Source: Anaerocolumna jejuensis DSM 15929 | Lineage (GTDB): Bacteria > Bacillota > Clostridia > Lachnospirales > Lachnospiraceae | Direction: 5' to 3' | Assembly (NCBI RefSeq): GCF_900142215.1 | Contig: NZ_FRAC01000006.1 | Span: 713,272-777,271 of the forward strand | DNA length: 64,000 nt | Shown: piece after piece, positions 42,312 to 50,847 of the stretch | Layout of the letters: each line of letters starts with the position of its first letter | Position numbering within the stretch: position 1 is the stretch's first letter | Made by a program: the position numbers and the translations under genes | The notes under the pieces: model-generated | Database searches by the model: none | The model's input: the letters and a program-made list of their open reading frames with translations, nothing else | Told to the model about the DNA's origin: nothing

Positions 42312-44678
42312 ATGACACTAAAAGATCTGGAACTCGGAAAAACGGCGGTCATAACCTCAGTTGGCGGCGTAGGCGCACTTAGGCAGCATTTTTTAGATAT
42401 GGGTGTGATTCCTGGAGCAGAAGTAATGCTGATGAAATATGCACCGATGGGTGATCCAATGCAGTTGTTAATCCATGGATATGAATTGACACTGCGCCTT
42501 GCCGATGCCGAAAAAATAGAAGTTGCCGTTGTCTCCTTTTCATCCGGCAAAAATCAGACATTGAAAAATGAAACAACGCTGCATGAAAGCAAACGGAAGC
42601 ATCCCGGCTTGGGAGAAAGCGGAAAATACCATACAAAAGCGGATGAGAACCCATTGCCTAAAGGCACAAAGCTTACCTTTGCACTGGCCGGTAATCAGAA
42701 CTGCGGTAAAACAACTTTGTTCAATCAATTAACCGGTTCAAATCAGCATGTCGGCAATTTTCCTGGCGTTACAGTCGATCAGAAAAGCGGACCACTGAAA
42801 AGCCATTCAGAAACACTTGTGACCGACTTGCCTGGGATATACTCTCTTTCTCCGTATAGTAGTGAAGAAATTGTGTCGAGACAATTTATTTTAGACAAAA
42901 ATCCAACAGGCATCATTAATATTGTCGATGCGACCAATATCGAACGCAATCTGTACCTTACGTTGCAGTTAATGGAGCTTAACGTTCCAATTGTTCTTGC
43001 GTTAAATATGATGGACGAAGTGCGGGGCAACGGCGGTACTATAAATATTAATGAAATGGAGGAAGCGCTCGGAATTCCTGTAGTTCCCATTTCAGCAGCC
43101 AAAAATGAGGGTGTAGATGAACTCGTTAATCACGCACTTCACATTGCAAAATATCAGGAGCGGCCAGGCAGAAATGATTTTTGTGACAAGGAAAAAAACG
43201 GCGGTTCGGTTCACAGAGCCTTACATAGCATCATGCATCTGATTGAAGACCATGCCAAGGCTGCCAAATTACCTATACGGTTTGCCGCAAGTAAACTGAT
43301 AGAGGGCGACAGTATTGTTCTTAATGCTTTGAGACTGTCAAAAAATGAGAAAGAGACACTGGAACATATTATCATTCAGATGGAAGAGGAAAGAGGACTC
43401 GACCGCGCGGCGGCTATTGCGGACATGCGATTCTCTTTTATTAAGGCACTGTGTGATAAGTCGGTTGTAAAACCAAAGGAGAGCAAAGAACATAAAAGAA
43501 GCAAAAAAATTGATCAATTTCTCACCGGTAAATTCACCGCCATTCCAGCCTTTATCGGAATCATGATGCTTGTATTCCTGCTGACATTTAATGTAATCGG
43601 TGCATTTTTACAAGGCTTGCTGGAATCGGGAATAGCATGGCTGACCGGAGTTATTGATTCGGCTCTTACGGCAGTTAAAGTCAACGAGGTCCTGCATTCA
43701 CTCATCATAAACGGTATCTTTAACGGAGTTGGCAGCGTTCTGAGCTTTGTTCCAATCATTGTTACCTTGTTTTTTTTCCTCTCTATCTTGGAAGATACCG
43801 GCTATATGGCACGCGTTGCGTTCGTAATGGATAAACTGCTAAGAAAAATCGGTCTTTCCGGCAGAAGTATTGTACCGATGCTGATTGGATTCGGCTGCAC
43901 CGTACCGGGCGTAATGGCAAGCCGTACTCTTCCTTCCGAGCGTGACCGCAAAATGACCATTATGCTTACACCTTTCATGAGCTGTACGGCGAAGCTGCCA
44001 ATATACGGATTTTTTACAGCCGCTTTTTTTCCGAAATACAGCGGTTTAATCATGGCTGGACTCTACTTTTTCGGGATTATTGCAGGTATCCTCGTTGCCC
44101 TGCTGTCCAAAGATACACTATTCAAGGGAGAGGCCGTGCCTTTTGTAATGGAATTGCCGAATTACCGTATGCCGGGTGCAAAAAATGTTGTTTATCTTCT
44201 GTGGGATAAGGCAAAGGACTTCTTGCAAAGAGCTTTTACCGTTATTTTCATTGCAACGATTATAGTATGGTTTCTGCAAACCTTCGATTTCCGTCTGAAC
44301 ATTGTCACGGAATCTAAAGATAGCGTCCTTGCTGTGATTGCCGGATACATAGCACCAATCTTTAGCCCCCTCGGCTTTGGTGACTGGCGTATAGTGACAT
44401 CTCTGGTTGCCGGATTTATTGCAAAAGAAAGCGTTGTATCTACTCTTTCCGTGCTATTCGGCAGTACAGAAAGTCTGTTGTCAGCCCTTACACCTCTTTC
44501 TGTGGCAGCACTGCTGGTATTTTGTCTGCTCTATACACCCTGTGTCGCGGCAATCGCCTCAATTAAGAGAGAACTTGGTGGTAAATGGGCAACCGGTATT
44601 GTAATCGGACAATGTGTAATTGCTTGGGTCTGCGCATTGTTCATAAGGGTAATCGGATTACTGATAATGATGATATGA
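42312..44678 (+). CDS. feoB: Ferrous iron transporter FeoB with N-terminal FeoA domain
   Basis: A 788-aa fusion. Residues 1-74 are a FeoA/SH3-like domain (LKDLELGKTAVITSV, then GALRQHFLDMGVIPGAEVML). Residues about 120-290 form the GTPase with G1 GNQNCGKTTLFN, G2 PGVTVDQKSG, G3 DLPGIYSLSPYS and G4 LNMMD. The membrane part (about 420-788) carries two Gate domains, with FGCTVPGVMASRTL and the conserved cysteines CT and CTAK. It imports Fe2+ at the cytoplasmic membrane. A MarR-type regulator follows, with its own promoter. Confidence 0.96.
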   Translation: MTLKDLELGKTAVITSVGGVGALRQHFLDMGVIPGAEVMLMKYAPMGDPMQLLIHGYELTLRLADAEKIEVAVVSFSSGKNQTLKNETTLHESKRKHPGLGESGKYHTKADENPLPKGTKLTFALAGNQNCGKTTLFNQLTGSNQHVGNFPGVTVDQKSGPLKSHSETLVTDLPGIYSLSPYSSEEIVSRQFILDKNPTGIINIVDATNIERNLYLTLQLMELNVPIVLALNMMDEVRGNGGTININEMEEALGIPVVPISAAKNEGVDELVNHALHIAKYQERPGRNDFCDKEKNGGSVHRALHSIMHLIEDHAKAAKLPIRFAASKLIEGDSIVLNALRLSKNEKETLEHIIIQMEEERGLDRAAAIADMRFSFIKALCDKSVVKPKESKEHKRSKKIDQFLTGKFTAIPAFIGIMMLVFLLTFNVIGAFLQGLLESGIAWLTGVIDSALTAVKVNEVLHSLIINGIFNGVGSVLSFVPIIVTLFFFLSILEDTGYMARVAFVMDKLLRKIGLSGRSIVPMLIGFGCTVPGVMASRTLPSERDRKMTIMLTPFMSCTAKLPIYGFFTAAFFPKYSGLIMAGLYFFGIIAGILVALLSKDTLFKGEAVPFVMELPNYRMPGAKNVVYLLWDKAKDFLQRAFTVIFIATIIVWFLQTFDFRLNIVTESKDSVLAVIAGYIAPIFSPLGFGDWRIVTSLVAGFIAKESVVSTLSVLFGSTESLLSALTPLSVAALLVFCLLYTPCVAAIASIKRELGGKWATGIVIGQCVIAWVCALFIRVIGLLIMMI

Positions 44679-44763
44679 TGTAACATTAAGAAGAGGTATA
44701 AGCAAGATACAGCTTTCCACGCTTCAAGAAAGTACTCTCAAAGCCGCTTGTTAATATCATTCA

Positions 44764-44807
44764 TTGACAAAAATCATGGTTTGTCGTATAGTAACTTCTA
44801 CCGAAAG
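44764..44807 (+). promoter_or_regulatory. MarR-gene promoter with the same box as feoB
   Basis: TTGACA (44764-44769), 17 bp, then TATAGT (44787-44792), immediately overlapped by TAGTAACTTCTACCGAAAG (44789-44807), which differs from the feoB box at only two positions. Shared control of both genes, probably by the MarR protein, is inferred. Confidence 0.7.
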
Positions 44808-44830
44808 GTTTTTTGGAAGGAGGTATTTAT

Positions 44831-45262
44831 ATGGATTACAGAAAACTCGCAGAAGAAGAAATCTGTATAATTAACTTTTCACATTCAAAGGATTTTTTTA
44901 GTGCAGTTGAGCCGATTAACAAGGGTGAAGACGGCGTTTTACTTTGGATGCATTATAATAAAAAAAATAACGTATTTGCCGGTGAACTGGCAGAGAATCT
45001 AGGCCTTTCTTCCGGGCGGATTGCGAATATTTTGAAAAACCTTGAAAAAAAGAAATATATTGTTCGAGGGAGCGATGCCAAAGACATGAGAAAAGTTTCT
45101 GTGATACTTACCGATAATGGACGGGTGCATATCACAGGAGTTTATCAGAAAGCAATAGACCAGCATGAAAAAATATTCAGAGCGCTCGGAGAGCGTGACT
45201 CTCTTGAGTTTATACGCATCTTAAAGCGAGGCCATGAACTTATTTTGGAGGGAAAAATCTAA
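44831..45262 (+). CDS. MarR-family transcriptional regulator
   Basis: About 143 aa. The winged helix has FAGELAENLGLSSGRIANIL and KKKYIVRGSDAKDMRKVSVI, with flanking dimerisation helices. The start at 44831 (MDYRKLAEEE) has GGAGG seven bases upstream. Placed after feoB and sharing its promoter box, it is likely an iron- or redox-related regulator of the Feo locus; a link to FeoB through metal sensing is conjecture, since no clear metal site is seen beyond scattered His and Cys. Confidence 0.88.
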   Translation: MDYRKLAEEEICIINFSHSKDFFSAVEPINKGEDGVLLWMHYNKKNNVFAGELAENLGLSSGRIANILKNLEKKKYIVRGSDAKDMRKVSVILTDNGRVHITGVYQKAIDQHEKIFRALGERDSLEFIRILKRGHELILEGKI

Positions 45263-45269
45263 ATTGAAA

Positions 45270-45293
45270 CAAAGTGGGGGCATCCCCATTTTG
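45270..45293 (+). terminator. Terminator of the MarR gene
   Basis: CAAAGTGGGG pairs with CCCCATTTTG (one G-T) around GCAT, starting eight bases after the stop codon. A short T-rich tail follows. Confidence 0.6.
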
Positions 45294-45336
45294 TTGGATA
45301 TAAACTTTAATCCACATTACTACAAAAGGTACTGTC

Positions 45337-45365
45337 TTGTTATTCACGCATCTGATGGGTATAAT
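45337..45365 (+). promoter_or_regulatory. Promoter of the VOC gene
   Basis: TTGTTA (45337-45342) and a consensus TATAAT (45360-45365) with 17-bp spacing, about 57 bp before the VOC-protein start. Confidence 0.6.
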
Positions 45366-45421
45366 AAATTGAAATAAAATAACTAAGCACATTACCTTCA
45401 ACAAACAAAAGGAGGATTACT

Positions 45422-45781
45422 ATGTTTTTTAAGCAATTCACAATTATGGTCCGGGATCTCGAAAAATCGATTGCGTTTTATGAAACCATGGCAGAACTGA
45501 AGGTTGTCCGCCGTTTCCAAGACGGACCTGCGGAACTTGCATTTCTTTCCAATAAGGCAGGAGAAACAGAAATTGAACTTGTGTCAGCACCGCAAATGCA
45601 AACCTTTGAGGGAAAAGGATTTTTTATCTGTTTTTTGACCGATAAGCTGGAAGAGATGCACAACCTTGCAATCTCACAAGGACTTAATGCTTCCGATATC
45701 CGTACGCCCGATACCAATAGCCGCTATTTTTATGTTTACGACCCTGATGGAGTATCGCTACAGCTTAAACAGCTGCTATAA
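45422..45781 (+). CDS. VOC-family (glyoxalase/dioxygenase-fold) protein
   Basis: A 119-aa protein with two beta-alpha-beta-beta-beta modules: MVRDLEKSIAFYETMAELKV near the start and FLTDKLEEMHNLAISQGLNA, then YFYVYDPDGVSLQLKQ at the end. The fold includes glyoxalase I, dioxygenases and antibiotic-resistance proteins. Possible metal ligands are few (E, Q at the C-terminus), so catalysis is uncertain. AGGAGG supports the start. Confidence 0.85.
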   Translation: MFFKQFTIMVRDLEKSIAFYETMAELKVVRRFQDGPAELAFLSNKAGETEIELVSAPQMQTFEGKGFFICFLTDKLEEMHNLAISQGLNASDIRTPDTNSRYFYVYDPDGVSLQLKQLL

Positions 45782-45833
45782 CTCCCCGAAAACAAGGAAC
45801 ATTTTTTCCAGTTTTAAAAGTATTGTCAGCTTG

Positions 45834-46613
45834 TTAATAACCGTCAATTCCTCCGAGAACAGTAGCCTCGGTCCCGCCGTCCACCACGATTGTAGCTCCA
45901 TGAACAAAACGGGCTTCGTCACTGGCCAGCCAAAGTGCGGCAGAGGCCGCGTCTTCCGGCATACCAAGCTGGTCGATGACCTGTGTTTTTTTATAAAAAT
46001 CTACAAGTTTTTCATTTTTGGTGTTTTCTTCCGTTCCCTCGGTCACTATAAAACCTGGAGATAAAGCATTACAACGGATGCCTTGCCGTCCATAGTCGCG
46101 GGCCACAGATCGGGTGATGGCAAGCACTCCCGCTTTGGCAGTGGCGTGGGAGAGACTGCCCGAAAAGGCTCTTTGCCCCATGACAGAAGCAGTATTGATA
46201 ATGGTTCCTCCTTGGGGATTTTGCTCAAGCATCTGTAAGACCGCATATTTACAACCAAAGAACACGTTGTAGAGTTCATTTTTCATGCAATATTCAAAGT
46301 CTTCCGTACTTACCGTGTGAATGGGGCCAAACGTACACGAGCCGCCATTGTTGTACATGATATCCAGCCTTCCATATGTATCAGCACAAAACCTGACTAA
46401 TTCCCTGACCTGCTCTTCAACCGAGCTGTCAGCGACAAAGCAAACGGCTGTACCACCCTGCAATATAATTTCTTCCCGAACCTTTTCCAAGGTCTCAGCC
46501 CGACGTCCACTGAGGACCAGTTTAGCACCTTCCTTTGCGAATAATAGAGCTGCCGCCTTGCCCTGGCCCTGGCTTGCCCCCGTAATGATGCATGTTTTTC
46601 CAGATAATCGCAT
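45834..46613 (-). CDS. Short-chain dehydrogenase/reductase (SDR)
   Basis: A 259-aa classical SDR. The NAD(P)-binding motif is TGASQGQGKAAALLF (near 12-26), with RR at about 37-38 suggesting NADP. NNGG near 89 replaces the usual NNAG. The catalytic region has a Ser in TASVMGQRAF and YxxxK is replaced by HATAKAG: the usual Tyr appears to be His, so activity should be checked. The family C-terminal phrase ATIVVDGGTEA is present. Convergent with the VOC gene. Confidence 0.88.
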   Translation of the reverse strand: MRLSGKTCIITGASQGQGKAAALLFAKEGAKLVLSGRRAETLEKVREEIILQGGTAVCFVADSSVEEQVRELVRFCADTYGRLDIMYNNGGSCTFGPIHTVSTEDFEYCMKNELYNVFFGCKYAVLQMLEQNPQGGTIINTASVMGQRAFSGSLSHATAKAGVLAITRSVARDYGRQGIRCNALSPGFIVTEGTEENTKNEKLVDFYKKTQVIDQLGMPEDAASAALWLASDEARFVHGATIVVDGGTEATVLGGIDGY

Positions 46614-46629
46614 TTGAATCCCTCTCTTT

Positions 46630-46755
46630 CTAATTTAACATATTATATTTGGCTTCGTCTAAGGCTTTTTTTGAAAACAATGATTTTAATGATTCTCTAT
46701 CTTTGTCCTTAATCGCTGCGATTGCATCCTGGCTTTCCGCCCTTTGACCGGGAGC
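46630..46755 (-). pseudogene. Fragment of a second DUF5104-like lipoprotein gene
   Basis: The minus strand encodes, between in-frame stops, about 40 residues containing AIAAIKDKDRESLKSLFSKK then ALDEAK. This matches EVIEAIKNNDKDAWKTIFSK plus QAVDDAD of the intact neighbour at 46782-47333. No start codon, signal peptide or C-terminal half remains. It looks like the decayed remnant of a tandem duplicate. Confidence 0.65.
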
Positions 46756-46781
46756 CTATTGATTAATTTTTACATGTCCTG

Positions 46782-47333
46782 TTATTTTATCGGTATATAG
46801 ATTCCAGCATGTGATATCTTTTCTTTACCGTCATATAATATCTTTTGGTCGCCGTCATATATATTTTTTTCGTCTTCTGCTTTTACAACCAGGAGCATAT
46901 AAAGGCCAACATTATCAGGATGATCTGTGTCAACCGGGTAATCTCGTAACAAAAAGAAGTATTTTTGTTTATCAGTGTTTACATAATAATATGAACTGAC
47001 TTCTTTCTTTACATGTCCATAATCATTTGATTCAAACACTGTAGGTCCATCTAGTTTTTCCCATGAATTAATTTCCCCTTGTATAAATCCGGCTAACTGA
47101 TCAGCTCCACCATTAAAATCATCCGCATCATCTACAGCTTGTTTTGAAAATATTGTCTTCCAAGCATCTTTGTCGTTATTTTTAATGGCTTCAATTACCT
47201 CCTCGAAACGCGCTTGTGCTTTTGTTTCATCACTATCTTTGTTAAGCATTTCTGTTCTTGAATTTCCCAATGAACAAGAACAAAGAAACAACATGCCAAG
47301 TATAAGTATCGAACTTATTATGAGCTTACGCAT
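46782..47333 (-). CDS. DUF5104-like predicted lipoprotein
   Basis: A 183-aa exported protein: signal peptide MRKLIISSILILGMLFLCSC with lipobox LCSC, then an alpha/beta NTF2-like domain with EEVIEAIKNNDKDAWKTIFS near residue 45 and YFFLLRDYPVDTDHPDNVGL near 125. Resemblance to DUF5104, known from clostridial lipoproteins, is from memory. The function is unknown. GGGAGG lies about 12 bases upstream. A fragment of a paralogue lies immediately downstream. Confidence 0.8.
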   Translation of the reverse strand: MRKLIISSILILGMLFLCSCSLGNSRTEMLNKDSDETKAQARFEEVIEAIKNNDKDAWKTIFSKQAVDDADDFNGGADQLAGFIQGEINSWEKLDGPTVFESNDYGHVKKEVSSYYYVNTDKQKYFFLLRDYPVDTDHPDNVGLYMLLVVKAEDEKNIYDGDQKILYDGKEKISHAGIYIPIK

Positions 47334-47350
47334 AATCTGGTTATTCCTCC

Positions 47351-47578
47351 CTATTTAAATGTAAATGTCATTTTATATTTATTGTCTTCTGATATCGACC
47401 ATTTGTCCGTATTATTCAGGTAGCCCTTTGATTTAATAAAACACTTATACAAATCTTTTACTACATATTTTGATCCATCCGCCATTTTAACCACCTTAAC
47501 CCTTTGTAATCCGATTCCGTAAAGCCTTCTCCGCAATAAATTTTCTGCTGCTAAAGCAAACGTTAACATTTTCATCAT
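47351..47578 (-). CDS. Small hypothetical protein
   Basis: A 75-aa frame directly upstream of the DUF5104-like gene, 17 bp apart. The C-terminal half (VKMADGSKYVVKDLYKCFIK) looks protein-like, while the N-terminus is basic and without a signal peptide. The ribosome binding site is weak. It may be a real small gene or the remnant of a longer one; no family is recognised. Confidence 0.35.
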   Translation of the reverse strand: MMKMLTFALAAENLLRRRLYGIGLQRVKVVKMADGSKYVVKDLYKCFIKSKGYLNNTDKWSISEDNKYKMTFTFK

Positions 47579-47704
47579 ACATCCCTATATAATTAATCGG
47601 TTAAAATTGGAAAACAACTGATAAGAATATTCTATAAAATATTACCATATTTTTTTGTAGTCTGCTAATTCATTTGAATTTAGGCTTACATTTCCGTAAA
47701 CTGA

Positions 47705-47732
47705 AAATGGCCCCATTAAACGGAGCCATTTA
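47705..47732 (-). terminator. Terminator of the two-component/ABC exporter operon
   Basis: AAATGGCCCC pairs with GGAGCCATTT with one mismatch around an 8-nt loop, about 15 bp after the permease stop; TTTTCAG follows on the minus strand. Confidence 0.6.
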
Positions 47733-47746
47733 GAAAGTATTTATTA

Positions 47747-50107
47747 TTATTGTGCACTGATGGTATCTACAATTGACATATCGCGAATTCGTTTTACCGG
47801 GCCTCGTACGGCTAAGATAACAGACAAAAATACGATTGCTATTATGATGGCAATTTCTGCGAATGGAATATTCCATTGTTCGCCCCAGTGAAAGGTTACA
47901 AGACTTGCATACAAAAACTTGTTCAGTATTAATCCGATAATACCGCCGCAAACACTTCCTGTGATTGCATAAGTTGAAGCCTCAGCAATGATCATTTTTA
48001 TCAGCTGCCGATTACTTAAGCCGATGGCACGAAATGCACCATATTGTTTCATACGAGCCGTAACGCTCATTGCAATGCTGTTTACTATGTTGAATATTGT
48101 AATAAGCGCAATCAGAGCCATAAACCCATAGATAAACAATCCAAAGGAGTAGTAAGAGCCGATTACACTGCGATTGCCCGCGCGTTTATCAGAAAAGGTA
48201 ACCTTTGTACCAGCTAATCTATGAATTTTATCAATGTCGTTTTCTGTTGCCTTCTTAGACAACTGCAAATCGATAATCGTATAATCCCTTTGGCCGGTCA
48301 GCTGCCGGAAGGTATTTTCAGAACAGATAATCATTCCGACGTCAGGGGCGTTGTTAAAAGGGGTTGAAGAAAGCGAACCGACAATTTTTATATCAGCTGA
48401 ATTATTTTCTGTGTGCAGGGTGACAGTATCACCAACTTTTGTGTTATTCTGCTGTTCAAAAACTATCAGTCCAGTGTTGTTCACGTTTTGAACCGTGTCC
48501 AATGAGCCCTCCAGCAAATAGTCCTTTGCCCACTTGAATTGGTTTTCCTCATAAGAAATCAAATCAATCTTTTTTTCTTCCCCATTTACCGTGACTGGCA
48601 CGTCATATGCGAACCTTCGACCGTATGCCCGTTTGACCGCCGGATTTTCTTGAATTTTTTGTAACAAGGTGCCGCTGATAGAACAGGTATTGTCAGTGCT
48701 GATAATGGATAAATCCGGTGTCCACGGCTTCAAAGGTGTAAGCGCATGGTGCATAAAATCAATCGTGACCGAAAACGAAAGAAAAAGTATGATACTCAGT
48801 GAAAAAGAACCTACCATCAAAATAAAATTCTTCCTGCTTGCTTTTGCATGATGAAAACCAAGGGCGGTATCTATTTTAAATAATGTAGTATTAGCGGCTT
48901 TGCGCACAGGCTGTAAAGAATTTGCATTTCCTGATACGGCTGCTAACGGCGAGACTCCGGCTGCTTTTTTTGCCGGGGAACGAGCGGCAAGGAGAACGGT
49001 CAGAATACCCACGCAGATACCGGCCATGATACTTGGCAGACTTATTCCAAAGGCAGGCATCCCTATAAAGTATTCCGGACTAAGATAACGCAGCATAGCG
49101 CACAAGACCCAGATTACAACAATTCCCGTTGAAACACCTAACGGAATCGCAAATTTACACCAGCCAAGGGCTTCCTTTCGGACGAATCGCATAACTTGCT
49201 TTGGAGTTGCACCAATGCAGCGCATCATACCAAAAAATTCAGTACGCTGTGCGACATTGCTGTTCAGGCTGCTTGCAATCATCATAATGCCAGCCAGTAA
49301 AACCAGTATAAATAGAACAGCAGCCGAACTATATATTTGCAGCATAAAAGAATTACCGCTTTGGCCAAGTAAGCCGAGCAGCTTTGTATTTTCCGAAACC
49401 TGTTTATCCGAAAGTCCAAGCTGAGACTTTATGTCACTGATTGTATTCTGTATATTACAATGAGTGGAAAACTGCACGTAAAAGATGCTATTATAATCCG
49501 CTGGTTCACCGTTTGAAACTTCGGGAAATATAGAACGAAATTCCTTGGTTGTCAAGCCAACTGCGTAAGAATCCTCTTCCATTGTCTTGGAAAAATCTTG
49601 TAGAAATCCGGATATTTCAAATTCAAGACTTGTTCCACCAGGCGTATCTATTGAAATCTGATCTCCGATTTGTAACCCGAGCATCGTCTTTGCGTTTTCA
49701 GTTACCAGGGCCTCATTGTCTTTTTGAGGAAACGCTCCGTCCTGAATGGCTTTGGTCTGCATTTTGGTAATCCAGTCTTTATCACTTCCCATAATGGCCA
49801 CATTCTTACCGGATAAAGTATAGTCCTGATTCCCTCTATAATTAAGAATGCCATACCATGAAGAAGCGGTTACCTCGGGGCGTGCCGAAATCAGTTTTGC
49901 CTGCTCTTCGCTTATGTTTCTAAACGCTGTATGCCAATTACCATCCTCCATACGTGCCTGCATAATCTGACTGCGTATAAACATATCGGCCATGCCGAAA
50001 ATAGCGGTTACCAAGAACACGGCTAAAACAATGCAAAATACGGACATTCTGTTTTGCCTTTTATGTACTTTGGCTGAGATGGGAACAAGATCAAGATAAC
50101 TTTTCAT
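47747..50107 (-). CDS. FtsX/MacB-type ABC transporter permease
   Basis: A 786-aa permease with an N-terminal span (MSVFCIVLAVFLVTAIFGMA), a large extracellular MacB_PCD-like domain, three spans at about 265-385, a second extracellular domain, and three spans in the last 130 residues. Two FtsX domains occur (SSLNSNVAQRTEFFGMMRCIGATPKQ; NSIAMSVTARMKQYGAFRAIGLS). Such transporters export or detoxify peptides and lipids by mechanotransmission. GGGAGGG supports the start and the gene overlaps the ATPase gene by 17 bp. Confidence 0.9.
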   Translation of the reverse strand: MKSYLDLVPISAKVHKRQNRMSVFCIVLAVFLVTAIFGMADMFIRSQIMQARMEDGNWHTAFRNISEEQAKLISARPEVTASSWYGILNYRGNQDYTLSGKNVAIMGSDKDWITKMQTKAIQDGAFPQKDNEALVTENAKTMLGLQIGDQISIDTPGGTSLEFEISGFLQDFSKTMEEDSYAVGLTTKEFRSIFPEVSNGEPADYNSIFYVQFSTHCNIQNTISDIKSQLGLSDKQVSENTKLLGLLGQSGNSFMLQIYSSAAVLFILVLLAGIMMIASSLNSNVAQRTEFFGMMRCIGATPKQVMRFVRKEALGWCKFAIPLGVSTGIVVIWVLCAMLRYLSPEYFIGMPAFGISLPSIMAGICVGILTVLLAARSPAKKAAGVSPLAAVSGNANSLQPVRKAANTTLFKIDTALGFHHAKASRKNFILMVGSFSLSIILFLSFSVTIDFMHHALTPLKPWTPDLSIISTDNTCSISGTLLQKIQENPAVKRAYGRRFAYDVPVTVNGEEKKIDLISYEENQFKWAKDYLLEGSLDTVQNVNNTGLIVFEQQNNTKVGDTVTLHTENNSADIKIVGSLSSTPFNNAPDVGMIICSENTFRQLTGQRDYTIIDLQLSKKATENDIDKIHRLAGTKVTFSDKRAGNRSVIGSYYSFGLFIYGFMALIALITIFNIVNSIAMSVTARMKQYGAFRAIGLSNRQLIKMIIAEASTYAITGSVCGGIIGLILNKFLYASLVTFHWGEQWNIPFAEIAIIIAIVFLSVILAVRGPVKRIRDMSIVDTISAQ

Positions 50108-50786
50108 TCTCTTTCCCTCCCAAATCTGTCAGCACACCATCCGAAACGCGCAATACACGATCTACCGAGGCAGTCAGATTATTATTATGTGTAATCATTA
50201 GAATCGTCTGTTGATAGTGGCGTGATGCCTTAACCAGTAAATCGATTACATCCTGACTGTTTTTACTGTCAAGGTTTCCGGTCGGCTCATCGGCAAGTAT
50301 CAATTTCGGTCTTGTGATAAGTGCCCGTCCGATTGCAACACGCTGCTGCTGTCCTCCGGATAATTGGCTTGGCAAGTGATGACGGCGTTCTTTCAGCCCT
50401 AAGACTTCTAAAATCTCATTCACTGCCGATTGCTCCGGCTTACGGTAATCAAGAAGAATCGGAAACATGATATTTTGCTCAACAGTCAATTCAGAAACTA
50501 ACTGGAAGGACTGAAATACAAAGCCAATATTACGCCGCCTGAAAATGGTACGCTGTTCCTCTTTCATGGAAAACAGATCTTTCCCGTCCATATAGATGCT
50601 TCCAGCGGTGGGGGTATCCAAGGCTCCGATACAATTTAGCAGTGTACTTTTACCTGAACCGGATTCACCGACTACTGCTGCGAATTCTCCCTGTTCCAAT
50701 ATAAAAGAAACATTTTTTAAGGCGTTGACCTGATTTTCACCTTTTCCGTAAGTTTTAGATAAATGCTGCACTTTTAAAATTTCCAT
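50091..50786 (-). CDS. MacB/BceA-type ABC transporter ATP-binding protein
   Basis: A 231-aa ATPase: Walker A GESGSGKSTL (near 39-48), Q-loop FVFQSFQLV, signature QLSGGQQQRVAIGRAL, Walker B LILADEPTGNLDSKN and H-loop ITHNNN. The DEPTGNLDS phrase is typical of the LolD/MacB/BceA group. AAAGGAGG supports the start. It pairs with the overlapping permease gene, and the upstream kinase and regulator probably induce it. Confidence 0.93.
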   Translation of the reverse strand: MEILKVQHLSKTYGKGENQVNALKNVSFILEQGEFAAVVGESGSGKSTLLNCIGALDTPTAGSIYMDGKDLFSMKEEQRTIFRRRNIGFVFQSFQLVSELTVEQNIMFPILLDYRKPEQSAVNEILEVLGLKERRHHLPSQLSGGQQQRVAIGRALITRPKLILADEPTGNLDSKNSQDVIDLLVKASRHYQQTILMITHNNNLTASVDRVLRVSDGVLTDLGGKENEKLS

Positions 50787-50847
50787 TCAAGTACCTCCTT
50801 TCCCGCTAAGAATAACAGGTACACCTTACAATCGGGTGAATAACAGC

